From Lachnoclostridium sp. (GTDB lineage: Bacteria; Bacillota; Clostridia; Lachnospirales; Lachnospiraceae): a stretch of 55,442 nucleotides of DNA. Location of the stretch: NCBI GenBank assembly GCA_021770065.1, contig JAETRR010000026.1, forward strand, positions 1 through 55,442, written 5' to 3'. The stretch's first letter is position 1, and every line of letters begins with the position of its first letter. Shown here one piece after another: positions 34,018 to 43,097 of this stretch. A model generated the notes under the pieces. That model did not search any database. It was given only the letters and a program-made list of their open reading frames with translations, and was not told the origin of the DNA. The translations under genes were made by a program, and so were the position numbers.

Positions 34018-34980
34018 CTATTCTGCTCCGGTCAGAAGCAGTGTTCCTGCCAGTACCACATCTTCATCCAGCTCGCTTTTGACGATCCGGTACCTTCCTT
34101 TGCAGTTCTGATACACGTATTGTTCTGTATAGTATCGGATTCTCTCAAGCAGCGGCTCCCCGATGAGAGAGACTCCGCCGCCTATGGCAATCACCTGCGG
34201 ACTGTAGAAGCACAAAACATTGCACAGTGCTATGGCAAAATATTCTGCCGTCTCTTCCAGAATCTTCAAGGAAAAAGAATCTCCCGCATGAATCCCCTGC
34301 CCCCACATCCGGCAGTCCAGCTCCTGCTGTCGAAAGCTGCACAATTCCCACAGTACGGAATCCTCCGGTATCGTTTCACGCCTCAGTCTTGCCTCAATTC
34401 CCCACCCGGAGCAGATACGCTCAATATGATTCACCGGATAAATGGAACTGCCTTTATAGCATGGATCATACAGATAGCTCTGCCCGAATTCCGCCACGCC
34501 GAATCCCTGTCCGTCAAAAAGCTTTCCGTCAATCACAATTCCGCCTCCCACACCGCTTCCGATATTGGTATAGAAGAAAATATCTGTTCCCCGTCCCGCG
34601 CCCAGACAGTACTCCCCCCAGGCAGCAGCATTGCTGTCATTGTACAGATAAGACGGAATTCCCGTCTTTTCTTCAAAAAACTGCGTCACCGGAAAGTTTC
34701 CCCATCCGTCTATCTGAGCTGACCAGATTGCCGTCCCGGTTGCCGTCTGCACCGGTCCTCCAAAACCGATTCCGATTCTTTCGATCGCTCCGCCCAGCTC
34801 CTCTGCCTTTTCCAGCAGGGACGGCAGAGCATCCGTCACCCGGTCAAGAATTCCTTCAAATCCTTTTTCCCGATCCACACAGGTGCGGTAACGATAAAAA
34901 ATCTCTCCGTTATCCGCTCCCAGAACCATCTGGATCTTCGTCCCTCCGGTCTCAATTGCCAGTATAAAACGTTTCTTCAT
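34018..34980 (-). CDS. ROK-family sugar kinase
   Basis: 320 residues. The ATP-binding motif is LAIETGGTKIQMVLG (about 7-21). Sugar-binding and catalytic parts are LYNDSNAAAWGEYCLGAG, TNIGSGVGGGIVIDG and AIGGGVSLIGEP. The usual ROK zinc cluster CxCGxxGCxE is not present; the region reads HIERICSGWGIEARL. It likely phosphorylates the imported sugar in the cytosol. A repressor role is unlikely because no DNA-binding domain is present. It lies 14 bases after the first SIS gene in the operon. Confidence 0.88.
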   Translation of the reverse strand: MKKRFILAIETGGTKIQMVLGADNGEIFYRYRTCVDREKGFEGILDRVTDALPSLLEKAEELGGAIERIGIGFGGPVQTATGTAIWSAQIDGWGNFPVTQFFEEKTGIPSYLYNDSNAAAWGEYCLGAGRGTDIFFYTNIGSGVGGGIVIDGKLFDGQGFGVAEFGQSYLYDPCYKGSSIYPVNHIERICSGWGIEARLRRETIPEDSVLWELCSFRQQELDCRMWGQGIHAGDSFSLKILEETAEYFAIALCNVLCFYSPQVIAIGGGVSLIGEPLLERIRYYTEQYVYQNCKGRYRIVKSELDEDVVLAGTLLLTGAE

Positions 34981-34994
34981 AGTAACAGGCCCCT

Positions 34995-35576
34995 CTATTC
35001 CTCCATCGGCGATACAATCGCTTCAATATTTTCTGCCAGAATATGCGCATAAATCATATGGAGTTCTTCTACTCTCGTCACCTCATCCGAATCCACCGGT
35101 ATCCAGATATCAGCCGTCTCCTTCATGCTTCCGCCTCCGCGCCCTGTAATTCCGACGGTTACTATCCCCAGTTCTCCGGCTTTTTCAAATGCTTTCACAC
35201 AGTTCTTCGAGTTGCCGCTGGTGCTGAACGCCCAGAGTATATCACCATTTTGTCCAAATGCAGAAAGCTGTCTTGAGAACATCTCATCCGGGCCGTAATC
35301 ATTCGTCAAAGAGGTAATGGTTGAAACATTGTCGTTCAAAGAAAGGATCCGATAGCTTTCCCTGTTCCAGTTTTTCAGATGGCACAAAAGATCATTGGCA
35401 ATATGAGACGCAGTTGCCGCACTCCCGCCATTCCCACACACAAAAATACAATTTCCTCTTTGAATTGCTTCTGCCGAGACGTCAATACACTTCTCCAATG
35501 GCTGTATGTACTGTTCATTATCTGTCAGAAGACTTGCCGCAAGGCTTTCCGCTGTTTTTTTAAATGTACTCTTCAT
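34995..35576 (-). CDS. SIS-domain sugar-phosphate isomerase (GmhA-like), first gene of the operon
   Basis: 193 residues. SIS motifs CIFVCGNGGSAATASHIAND, LNDNVSTITSLTNDYGPDEMF and ILWAFSTSGNSKNCVKAFEKA are close to GmhA. It opens the minus-strand operon opposite the GntR-type regulator. Its start codon is followed by MKSTFKKTAESLAASLL. With two SIS proteins and a ROK kinase, the operon can phosphorylate and isomerise its sugar, perhaps a heptose or amino-free ketose; the sugar is not determined. Operator-like AATAAGT sites lie just upstream. Confidence 0.88.
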   Translation of the reverse strand: MKSTFKKTAESLAASLLTDNEQYIQPLEKCIDVSAEAIQRGNCIFVCGNGGSAATASHIANDLLCHLKNWNRESYRILSLNDNVSTITSLTNDYGPDEMFSRQLSAFGQNGDILWAFSTSGNSKNCVKAFEKAGELGIVTVGITGRGGGSMKETADIWIPVDSDEVTRVEELHMIYAHILAENIEAIVSPMEE

Positions 35577-35600
35577 CCTCTTTATCTCCAGACATTTTTT

Positions 35601-35757
35601 ACTTATTCAAATAATTTAATAAACTTATACGAATAAGTTATTTAAGATTATATTCATTTTCACCATTAAAGTCAACACTTATCGTTTTATTTTGCATTTT
35701 TCGGATATTTTCACAAAATAACTTATTCTCTTTTAGTAATATTTTCAAATAAGTTTG
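35601..35757. promoter_or_regulatory. cluster of operator-like half-sites between the sugar operon and its regulator gene
   Basis: ACTTATTC at 35601-35608; ACTTATAC/GAATAAGT dyad at 35623-35638; GAATAAGTTATTT at 35631-35643 and its exact reverse complement AAATAACTTATTC at 35716-35728; CAAATAAGTTTG at 35746-35757. The repeated ACTTATTC half-site in an AT-rich divergent promoter region suits a dimeric GntR-type repressor. Confidence 0.55.
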
Positions 35758-35782
35758 AGCATGATTTATTTGTTTCCTTTTA

Positions 35783-35811
35783 TTGATTTTGCACTTTTCA
35801 GCGTGTATAAT
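35783..35811 (+). promoter_or_regulatory. promoter of the GntR/LacI-type regulator gene
   Basis: TTGATT at 35783-35788, 17 bases, TATAAT at 35806-35811, with TG one base before the -10. The start codon at 35861 is about 43 bases after the expected transcription start. Confidence 0.7.
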
Positions 35812-35860
35812 AAAATTTGTACAAAATCACATTTGATAACATGATTGAAAAGAGACCGCC

Positions 35861-36949
35861 ATGGGGACGATAAATAAAAAGTTTGAATACATATATGATG
35901 ATTTAAGAATCCGCATTGAAAACGGAACTTTTCTGCCTGATGACAAGCTCCCCTCCGAAAGTGAACTGATCGTTCAGTACGGAGTAAGCCGTTATATGGC
36001 CCGGAAAGCGCTGGAACAGCTGGAGACAGACGGACTGATCTGTAAGCACCAGGGAAAGGGCTGTTTTGTACGGACGCCGTCCGTTCCCATGCCTTATGCC
36101 AGCAGATCCAGGCAGATTCTTCTGATCGCTTCGCGGGCAGAGCATTTTTATTTTCTGAAAAGCATCAACGGCATCGAACAGGCTCTTCAGGATACCGGCT
36201 ACACATTGACCATCAAGCTGTCCAATTATAATCCCAAAGCAGAAGCCGTGCTTCTAAAGGAAGCATTCCAGAATGATTATGCCGGCATCCTTCTGTTCCC
36301 TTCCGACAGCGCTCATATCCATACGAATCAATTTTTGTACCGGTATATAGAAGCCAATCGGATTCCCTGTATTTTCATGGGCAATAAAATCCCTTTTATC
36401 AATATTCCAAGCGTAATCACCGACGATTATATCGGAGGAAAAATTGCTGCGGAATATCTGCTTCAGAAAGGACACACTTCTTTTGTCTCTATTATGAACA
36501 GCGAGGAATATTCCGGATGCATGCGCTATGCCGGATTTATGGAAGCGCTCAACTATAGCAGTACACCCATCACCTTCGAATCGGTTCTGTGGTTTGAACA
36601 CCATGAAAAGGATTCCCTTTTTTCTCCGGACCGTCCGGAGATTCTGGAGCTTGCAAAAAAGACTACTTCTTTTTTCTGCTTTAACGACAGCGCTGCCGTC
36701 AATCTCTACGACCTGCTTACCCGATCCGGCTACCGGGTGCCTGACGATATTTCTATTATCGGCTTTGACGACTCGTATCTGTGCGAAACCAACCCTGTGA
36801 AGCTCACTTCCCTTCATCAGGATCCCACCCACATCGGCTATACCGCAGCCAAAAATCTTCTGCGGCTTATAGACGATCCTTCTTTTGAAGGCAGTATGGT
36901 ATTCCGGCCCTATCTGGTAGAACGGGATTCTGTCAGATGCATAGAGTAA
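35861..36949 (+). CDS. GntR-family regulator with LacI-type sugar-binding domain (AraR-like)
   Basis: 362 residues. The N-terminal GntR winged helix (about 1-72) has KFEYIYDDLRIRIENGTF, LPSESELIVQYGVSRYMARK and GKGCFVRTPS. From about 85 a periplasmic-binding-like domain follows: YFLKSINGIEQALQDTGYT, GILLFPSD, VITDDYIGGKIAAEYLLQKGH, DDISIIGFDDSYLCE and LTSLHQDPTHIGYTAAKNLL. This combination is that of AraR. It should repress the divergent sugar operon until its sugar binds. The many AATAAGT half-sites between the two genes are probable targets. Confidence 0.9.
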   Translation: MGTINKKFEYIYDDLRIRIENGTFLPDDKLPSESELIVQYGVSRYMARKALEQLETDGLICKHQGKGCFVRTPSVPMPYASRSRQILLIASRAEHFYFLKSINGIEQALQDTGYTLTIKLSNYNPKAEAVLLKEAFQNDYAGILLFPSDSAHIHTNQFLYRYIEANRIPCIFMGNKIPFINIPSVITDDYIGGKIAAEYLLQKGHTSFVSIMNSEEYSGCMRYAGFMEALNYSSTPITFESVLWFEHHEKDSLFSPDRPEILELAKKTTSFFCFNDSAAVNLYDLLTRSGYRVPDDISIIGFDDSYLCETNPVKLTSLHQDPTHIGYTAAKNLLRLIDDPSFEGSMVFRPYLVERDSVRCIE

Positions 36950-36973
36950 ACACCGCATTCAAAGCTGACAGAA

Positions 36974-37002
36974 AGGGGCTGGCCTATTATGTGCCAGCCC
37001 CT
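36974..37002. terminator. hairpin between the convergent regulator and MgtC genes
   Basis: Perfect 10-bp arms AGGGGCTGGC (36974-36983) and GCCAGCCCCT (36993-37002). Both flanking stops lie within about 26 bases. T-runs are short on both sides. Confidence 0.65.
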
Positions 37003-37027
37003 AAATTTGATGCTCTTCCGGTAAAAC

Positions 37028-37708
37028 TTATATCACATCCACAAACATCACGCCTTCAATCTCCGACAGCTTCTGCAGATACTCCTGCTTCTTCCATTTA
37101 TAGGGAATATAAATGGTCATCCGTATGGTAAAGGACTGGCCCCCTGTCTTGGGTTTGTCCACATCATACATATCTATTTTACAGCCGTCTGCCTTCAGCC
37201 TGCTTAAAAGAACGGAAGCCGTCCGATTTTCCTCTCCTTCTATGTATAACCGTGCATATCGGGAATACTGATAAGCTTTCTCCTCAATAAGAGGCAGAAT
37301 ATGAAGGCCCGTAAGAAGAACTACTGTCACCAGAACGGCACCGTCCACAAAGCCGATGCCTGCCGCCAGGCCTACACAGGCACAAATCCAGATACTGGCC
37401 GCTGAGGTCAGCCCCTTCACCTGCCTTCCCGCCACGATAATGGAACCTGCCCCCAGAAACCCTACGCCGCTCACTACCTGGGCTGCCATCCGGGAGATAT
37501 CCGTACTTCCCGGAAACACAAGATCCATATACTGGGCAGTCATCATCACCATAGCCGCCCCAAGGCACACGGCGGCATCCGTCCTGGCTCCTCCTCCTCT
37601 TTTCTTGGCTCCCCTGTCAATGCCGATAAGGCCGCCCAGAAGCAGGGCTGTTATCATACGAAGCAGTACATTGTGAAACGTCCATTCTGTCAGTGAAACA
37701 AAAAACAT
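37028..37708 (-). CDS. MgtC/SapB family membrane protein
   Basis: 226 residues. Four to five membrane helices in the first 140, with MITALLLGGLIGIDRGAKKR, ARTDAAVCLGAAMVMM, VVSGVGFLGAGSIIVAG and VKGLTSAASIWICACVGLAAG, the conserved MgtC core. A cytosolic ACT-like C-terminal domain (about 150-226) follows. MgtC relatives affect magnesium homeostasis and F-ATPase or phosphate uptake; the precise role here is open. No magnesium transporter gene is adjacent, and no M-box-like leader is evident in 37709-37828. Confidence 0.88.
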   Translation of the reverse strand: MFFVSLTEWTFHNVLLRMITALLLGGLIGIDRGAKKRGGGARTDAAVCLGAAMVMMTAQYMDLVFPGSTDISRMAAQVVSGVGFLGAGSIIVAGRQVKGLTSAASIWICACVGLAAGIGFVDGAVLVTVVLLTGLHILPLIEEKAYQYSRYARLYIEGEENRTASVLLSRLKADGCKIDMYDVDKPKTGGQSFTIRMTIYIPYKWKKQEYLQKLSEIEGVMFVDVI

Positions 37709-37828
37709 AGGCTATCCCCCATCTCTCTCTCCTTCAGTAAATACGAGCTTTTTATCCACCTATATTCTAACTGAAATCTTTCTTCAATACAACTTAAACT
37801 CCCAAAATTCCGCTGTCTGCTCCCTCCG

Positions 37829-39658
37829 CTATTCCAGCAGTTCCTCCAGAAACCGCGACCGCTCCGCCTTCCGGTTATAAAGCTTCTTCACCGAAAAAAT
37901 ATACAGCAGTTCCTTGGCCCTGGTCATAGCCACATAAAACAGCCGCCGTTCCTCCTCAATATCCTCATCCAGAAATGCCCTCTTATGCGGTGTCACCTTC
38001 TCATTGGCATCGGGAATAAACACAATCCGGTACTCCAGCCCTTTACTGCTGTGCATGGTAGCCAGAGACACACTGTTGCTCTCCTCCTCCCGGGCTTTCG
38101 CCTGCCGCTCCAGTTCCTTTTTATAATTCTCAATATGTGAAAACCACTCTTCAAAAGTCTGAAACCCCTTCGCCAGAGCCTGAAGCTCATCCAGAACCTC
38201 TGACAAATCTTCAGGCCTGCGGTTCCGATACTCTGCATACTCCTTCAGATACTCCTCATACCCTGCAATATTCCGAATATAATGAAGAGCCCCAAAGGGA
38301 CTTAACCGCCCAATCATTTTCAGATCCGACTGCAGTTTCCCAATCCGCTCCGCTATCCAGGGCTTATCCTCATAGCAGCACATAAGAGCCTCCCAGGAAA
38401 TTTCCTCTTCCTCCAGACATTCCCTCCCGATATACCGCCTGGGCCGGTTCATAATCTGAAGAAAATCACTCCGCTTCCGGCTTCCCCGTGCCAGGCGGAT
38501 ATAGGTAAAAACATCCTTCACAATCCAGTGGTCATAGAGATTCGGAAGACGGTCACGCATACGGAAAGGAATCCCGGCAGACATCAGCTCTTCCACCAGA
38601 AGCCTGGGCTGCGTATTCGTCCGAAAAAGCACCGCGATATCCGAGTAAGCTCCTCCTTTGGCCGCATAAGTGCGAATCTTATCCACAATACAGGCATTTT
38701 CCTCCTCCTGCCCCGGAAACTCATGGGTCAGTATCTCAAACCCGGATCCCTTTACCGCATAGATCTCCTTGGGAAAGCGCTCCTTATTGTGCCCGATAAC
38801 CTTCCCTGCTCCCTTCACAATCTCCGTCGTAGAGCGGAAATTCGCATCTAGAACCACTCTCTCTGCTTTCGGATAATCCCTCTCAAAATTCAGCATAATC
38901 TGCGGCTTCGCTCCCCGGAACCGGTAAACAGACTGATCGTCATCCCCGACAATAAACAGATTGTCCTCCGGCGCCGCCAGAAGGCGCACGATATCATACT
39001 GGAGCTGATTAATATCCTGGAACTCATCCACCAGAATATAACGGTACTTCCTCTGCCACGCCCCGAGGATGTCCGGCCGCTCCCGAAGAAGCTCATAGCA
39101 GTAAACCAGCATATCGTCAAAATCAATCAGATTGCTTCTTCGCAGCCGGTTGTCATAATCGTGACAAATCCCCCTGAAAATGGCGGAATTGCAGACGGAT
39201 GCCTGATATGTATTCAAATCGCAGCGCTCATTCTTCACACGGCTTATCTCCGCCGCTGCATCCGAAAGAAATTCCGCCTCATCGTCAAGTTCAAGCCTCG
39301 CCTTTCTCACGCTGTCACGCAGAAACTGAAGCTTCTGCTCTTCGCGCAGAATATTTTCCGCACCATAGCCGTAAGCCAGCTTTAGGATCTGAAAAAAGAC
39401 CGCATGAAAGGTCCCAAAGGACACCTTCGTCCCGTCGCTCTTCGTCTGACGCAGAAAACGCCCGCGCATTTCCTTTGCCGCTGCTTTTGTAAAGGTAATC
39501 ACAAGGATTTCCGAGGGCTTCACATGACAGTCCTCAATCAGATACCGGGTTCTTCGGGTAATCACGGTAGTTTTTCCGCTTCCCGGCCCGGCCAGAACCA
39601 GCATGGGGCCGTCCACATGAGAGGCGGCCCGACGCTGTGCATTTGACAATTGATTCAT
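37829..39658 (-). CDS. UvrD/PcrA-type superfamily 1 DNA helicase
   Basis: 609 residues. Helicase motifs in order: Q motif LSNAQRRAASH, Walker A LAGPGSGKTTVITRR (residues 22-36), motif Ia ILVITFTKAAAKEMRGR, motif II YILVDEFQDINQLQYDIV, motif III FIVGDDDQSVYRFRGA, motif IV VVLDANFRST, motif V LATMHSSKGLEYRIVFIP, motif VI EERRLFYVAMTRAKELLYI. It is shorter than PcrA (about 730) and lacks the C-terminal RNA-polymerase-binding tail, so it is a compact UvrD-like 3'-5' helicase. It starts three bases after the gltX stop, in the same operon. Confidence 0.92.
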   Translation of the reverse strand: MNQLSNAQRRAASHVDGPMLVLAGPGSGKTTVITRRTRYLIEDCHVKPSEILVITFTKAAAKEMRGRFLRQTKSDGTKVSFGTFHAVFFQILKLAYGYGAENILREEQKLQFLRDSVRKARLELDDEAEFLSDAAAEISRVKNERCDLNTYQASVCNSAIFRGICHDYDNRLRRSNLIDFDDMLVYCYELLRERPDILGAWQRKYRYILVDEFQDINQLQYDIVRLLAAPEDNLFIVGDDDQSVYRFRGAKPQIMLNFERDYPKAERVVLDANFRSTTEIVKGAGKVIGHNKERFPKEIYAVKGSGFEILTHEFPGQEEENACIVDKIRTYAAKGGAYSDIAVLFRTNTQPRLLVEELMSAGIPFRMRDRLPNLYDHWIVKDVFTYIRLARGSRKRSDFLQIMNRPRRYIGRECLEEEEISWEALMCCYEDKPWIAERIGKLQSDLKMIGRLSPFGALHYIRNIAGYEEYLKEYAEYRNRRPEDLSEVLDELQALAKGFQTFEEWFSHIENYKKELERQAKAREEESNSVSLATMHSSKGLEYRIVFIPDANEKVTPHKRAFLDEDIEEERRLFYVAMTRAKELLYIFSVKKLYNRKAERSRFLEELLE

Positions 39659-39661
39659 AAA

Positions 39662-41125
39662 TTATCCTTTTAAAACACCCTCCAGCATTTCAACGGCTTT
39701 GTGGATCCTTTTTAAGGACTCCTCTTTCCCAACAATTTCCATCATCTCTGTAGCGCCGCAGGGAGTCATCTGCTTTCCGGACACGGCTGTGCGCACCGGC
39801 CACAGCACATACCCGTTCTTGCATCCCTTCTCTGCCACATAATCCATCAGCAGCGCATAAAGCGCATCGTTGCTGTAATCCTCCTGCTTCTCCAGAAGAG
39901 GCAGCAGCTCACGCAGCACCTCAAGAGAGCTCTCAGGCGTCGTCTTCATCTTCTTGTGGGCATACATAGCCGTATCATACTCCGGAAGCTCCTCAAAAAA
40001 GTCAACAAGAGCCGGAATATCCGGGAACACCTCAATTCTGGTTTTCACCATAGCAGCAATCTTCTTCAGATCATAATCCCTGGTGATCGCTTCCTTCAGG
40101 TAAGGCAGGGCCATCTCATAAAACACATCAAAATCCATAGCTTTGAGATATTCGCCATTCATCCATTTCAGCTTCGTAAAGTCAAAAACAGAGGGAGCCT
40201 TGCTCATATGATGATAATCAAAAACCTTAATCAGCTCATCAAGACTGTAAATCTCCCGATCTTCCTCCGGGCTCCATCCAAGAAGAGCCACAAAATTAAT
40301 AATCGCCTCCGGCAGGAATCCCTGTTCCAGCAGATCCTCAAAGGAAGAATGGCCGCAGCGCTTGGAAAGCTTCTTGTGCTCCTCGTCCGTAATCAGCGGA
40401 CAGTGCACATAGACAGGAACCTCCCAGCCAAAAGCTTCATAAAGCCTGTTATACTTGGGCGAAGAAGAAAGATACTCATTCCCCCGGACCACATGGGTAA
40501 TCCCCATAAGGTGATCATCCACCACATTTGCAAAATTGTAAGTGGGATAACCATCGGACTTAATAAGAATCATATCATCCAGCTCCGCATTATCCACAGT
40601 GATATCCCCGTAAATATCATCCTGGAAGGTAGTCGTCCCCTGCGTGGGATTATTCTGGCGGATCACATAAGGAACACCGGCCGCCAGCTTTTCCTCTACC
40701 TCTTCCTTACTTAAAGAAAGGCAGTGCTTATCATAAATCACAATCTCCTTACCGGCCACCTCAGTCTTAAGAGATTCCAGGCGCTCTTTATCACAGAAGC
40801 AGTAGTAAGCCTCACCCTTCTCAATAAGCTTCTTCGCATATTCCAGATAGATCCCTGCCGCCTGCCGCTCACTCTGGACATACGGCCCTGCGCCCCCGTC
40901 CTTATCCGGCCCTTCGTCATGCTCTAACCCGGCCTTCTTAAGAGTCCGGTAAATAATATCCACCGCACCCTCCACCAGACGCTCCTGATCCGTATCCTCA
41001 ATCCGAAGGAGGAAATCACCCCCCTCGTGCTTTGCAATCAAATATGCATACAGCGCTGTCCTCAGATTCCCCACATGCATCCTTCCCGTGGGACTGGGCG
41101 CAAATCTTGTCCGAACCTTTTCCAT
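39662..41125 (-). CDS. gltX: glutamyl-tRNA synthetase
   Basis: 487 residues, standard for class I GluRS. The HIGH-type motif is [19 protein letters not shown] (HVGN at residues 17-20); [12 protein letters not shown] and [15 protein letters not shown] (KMSKS-type) follow, then the anticodon-binding helical domain with [19 protein letters not shown]. It attaches glutamate to tRNA-Glu, and in Clostridia often also to tRNA-Gln for later amidation. AGGAG lies before ATG 41125. No T-box leader is visible upstream. Confidence 0.96.
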   Translation of the reverse strand: MEKVRTRFAPSPTGRMHVGNLRTALYAYLIAKHEGGDFLLRIEDTDQERLVEGAVDIIYRTLKKAGLEHDEGPDKDGGAGPYVQSERQAAGIYLEYAKKLIEKGEAYYCFCDKERLESLKTEVAGKEIVIYDKHCLSLSKEEVEEKLAAGVPYVIRQNNPTQGTTTFQDDIYGDITVDNAELDDMILIKSDGYPTYNFANVVDDHLMGITHVVRGNEYLSSSPKYNRLYEAFGWEVPVYVHCPLITDEEHKKLSKRCGHSSFEDLLEQGFLPEAIINFVALLGWSPEEDREIYSLDELIKVFDYHHMSKAPSVFDFTKLKWMNGEYLKAMDFDVFYEMALPYLKEAITRDYDLKKIAAMVKTRIEVFPDIPALVDFFEELPEYDTAMYAHKKMKTTPESSLEVLRELLPLLEKQEDYSNDALYALLMDYVAEKGCKNGYVLWPVRTAVSGKQMTPCGATEMMEIVGKEESLKRIHKAVEMLEGVLKG

Positions 41126-41313
41126 ATCTTTCTCCTGCTATTAATAATTCTGTGTGTTTTCCAGTTCTTTTAAAAAAAATAATAACTACTCAACAAATTA
41201 TATAATAAACCCCTTCGCATTACAAGCCATTTTTCCACCAATCCACTTCACACACATCCCACAGGATCGGCGCAATATTTCCATTATTTCTTACTTCCCG
41301 CAATGATGTACGG

Positions 41314-41341
41314 TTGCCTTTTTGAAAAAAATCTGTATACT
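41314..41341 (+). promoter_or_regulatory. promoter of the L,D-transpeptidase gene
   Basis: TTGCCT at 41314-41319 and TATACT at 41336-41341 with a 16-base spacer; AAGGGAGG follows before ATG 41379. The rest of 41126-41313 shows nothing specific. Confidence 0.55.
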
Positions 41342-41378
41342 ATAAATAGAATTAAATTTTAAAGGACAAGGGAGGCTT

Positions 41379-43028
41379 ATGAACACAGAGATAAAACCTA
41401 CAGAAGAAAATAAGCTGACAAAAGCCGATATGCCGGCAGAAGAAAGCAGACCGGCAAAAGCTGATGTGCCAAAGAAGCGTCTGCCCGTTTTGCCGTTTAT
41501 TCTATGTATACCAGTACTCGGCCTGCTGGCCGCCTATCTTGCCGGTGCTTTCTATTATCAGAATCATTTTGTAAACGGCACTGTGATCGATCAGGTGGAT
41601 GCATCCAAAATGACCATCGCAGATCTGGAAGCCCAGATAGAGGATTATACCCTCCGGGTTGTACAGCGTCAGGCAGACGGAACCACACTGGAAGAGGAAA
41701 TACAGGGAACCGATATCGGGCTTTCCTATTCCTCCACAGAGCCCTTTCAGGAAATATTAAAAAATCAGAACAACTGGCTGTGGTTCCTAAACCAGGAAAA
41801 TACCCATGAGATAACAGATCTTATAACCTGTGATGCAGACGCCCTGGAAGCAGAAATAAAAAATCTAAAAGGATTTGACAAAAACTTCGTCACAGAGCCA
41901 GAGGATGCATACATAACAGACTATGACCCCGAGAAGGGATTCCAGATGGTCGAGGAAGTTTTGGGAAATAAGCTGAACCCTGCCAGAACCCGGGAGGCCG
42001 TAGAGTCGGCTGTGGCAGAACTTGCCGAAGAAGTGAACTTAAATGAAGCCGGATGCTATGAGGAACCGGAAATCACGGTAGAAAACGAAGCGCTGAAAAA
42101 TACTTTTGCTCAGCTTCAAAGCTATGCGGAAACTACCATTACCTATACCTTCGGAAGCCAAAAGGAAGTCCTCGACGGCAATACCATCAGCGGATGGCTT
42201 GATACAGAGGGCGCCCAGGTTACTCTTGACGAAGAGCAGGTATCGGAATATGTCGCTTCTCTCAGGAAAAAATACGACACTGTTTTCCGCCCCAGGACTT
42301 TTCAGACCAGCTACGGCACGGAAATCACTATCAAAAACGGTGACTACGGCTGGTGGATGGATACGGAACAGGAAACGGCCGAACTGACAGAGATGATTAA
42401 GCAGGGAAAAAGCGGCGAGAGAACTCCTATCTACAGGCAGACGGCAGCCTCCTATGATACTCCGGATTACGGAGATACTTATGTGGAGATTAACCTGTCA
42501 GCCCAGCACCTTTTTCTCTACAAGGACGGACGGATGATCCTGGAATCCGATTTTGTATCCGGAAATGTATCACGCGGATATACCACGCCCGGAGGCATCT
42601 TCGCCCTTACCTATAAACAGCGTGATGCCACGCTGACAGGAGAAACCTACCAGACACCCGTTTCTTTCTGGATGCCCTTCAACAACAACATCGGTATGCA
42701 CGATGCTGTCTGGAGAAGAGACTTCGGAAAAAATATTTATCTCACAAACGGCTCCCATGGCTGCATCAACCTGCCGTATTCTGCCGCAAAAGAGATTTAC
42801 GGGCATATCGAAAAGGGGACACCCATTATCTGCTACTACCTTCCGGGCACGGAATACGTGGAGACAGCAATACCGCCGGATCCGGACAACCCGGAGGGCA
42901 CAGCCGCAGAGGACATACCGCAGCCCGAGGAGGAACTGCCTGTGGAACCTGCGCCCCAGGAAACGGCAGAGGATCCCGTTCCGCAGGAAGCGCCTGCCGA
43001 GCCCGTGCCGCAGGAAACTATTGAATGA
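41379..43028 (+). CDS. membrane-anchored L,D-transpeptidase (YkuD) with peptidoglycan-binding domain
   Basis: 549 residues. After a charged cytosolic head of about 35 residues with a repeated AEESRPAKAD-like stretch comes one membrane helix (LPFILCIPVLGLLAAYLAGAF, about 38-58). Residues about 70-330 contain the PG_binding_4-type regions seen in VanW/YkuD proteins (FQMVEEVLGNKLNPARTREAV, ITIKNGDYGWWMDTEQETAEL). The catalytic YkuD domain (about 370-490) has YVEINLSAQHLFLYKDG, TPGGIFALTYK, and the active-site SHGCINLPYSAAKEIY with the Cys nucleophile. The Pro/Glu-rich tail may span the wall. It forms 3-3 cross-links in peptidoglycan. Confidence 0.93.
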   Translation: MNTEIKPTEENKLTKADMPAEESRPAKADVPKKRLPVLPFILCIPVLGLLAAYLAGAFYYQNHFVNGTVIDQVDASKMTIADLEAQIEDYTLRVVQRQADGTTLEEEIQGTDIGLSYSSTEPFQEILKNQNNWLWFLNQENTHEITDLITCDADALEAEIKNLKGFDKNFVTEPEDAYITDYDPEKGFQMVEEVLGNKLNPARTREAVESAVAELAEEVNLNEAGCYEEPEITVENEALKNTFAQLQSYAETTITYTFGSQKEVLDGNTISGWLDTEGAQVTLDEEQVSEYVASLRKKYDTVFRPRTFQTSYGTEITIKNGDYGWWMDTEQETAELTEMIKQGKSGERTPIYRQTAASYDTPDYGDTYVEINLSAQHLFLYKDGRMILESDFVSGNVSRGYTTPGGIFALTYKQRDATLTGETYQTPVSFWMPFNNNIGMHDAVWRRDFGKNIYLTNGSHGCINLPYSAAKEIYGHIEKGTPIICYYLPGTEYVETAIPPDPDNPEGTAAEDIPQPEEELPVEPAPQETAEDPVPQEAPAEPVPQETIE

Positions 43029-43052
43029 TTTAAAAAATAAATTTCATATTAT

Positions 43053-43083
43053 ATGGGGCTGCCTTATTTCCCGACAGCCCCAT
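43053..43083. terminator. terminator between the L,D-transpeptidase gene and ftsH
   Basis: Perfect arms ATGGGGCTG (43053-43061) and CAGCCCCAT (43075-43083). The loop CCTTATTTCCCGA contains the dispersed motif in reverse orientation. It separates the two convergent genes. Confidence 0.8.
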
Positions 43084-43097
43084 TCAAAATACGGTTA

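Noticed and set aside
41126..41378. T-box leader for gltX
   Set aside because: No T-box sequence or terminator/antiterminator pair could be found upstream of gltX on the minus strand.
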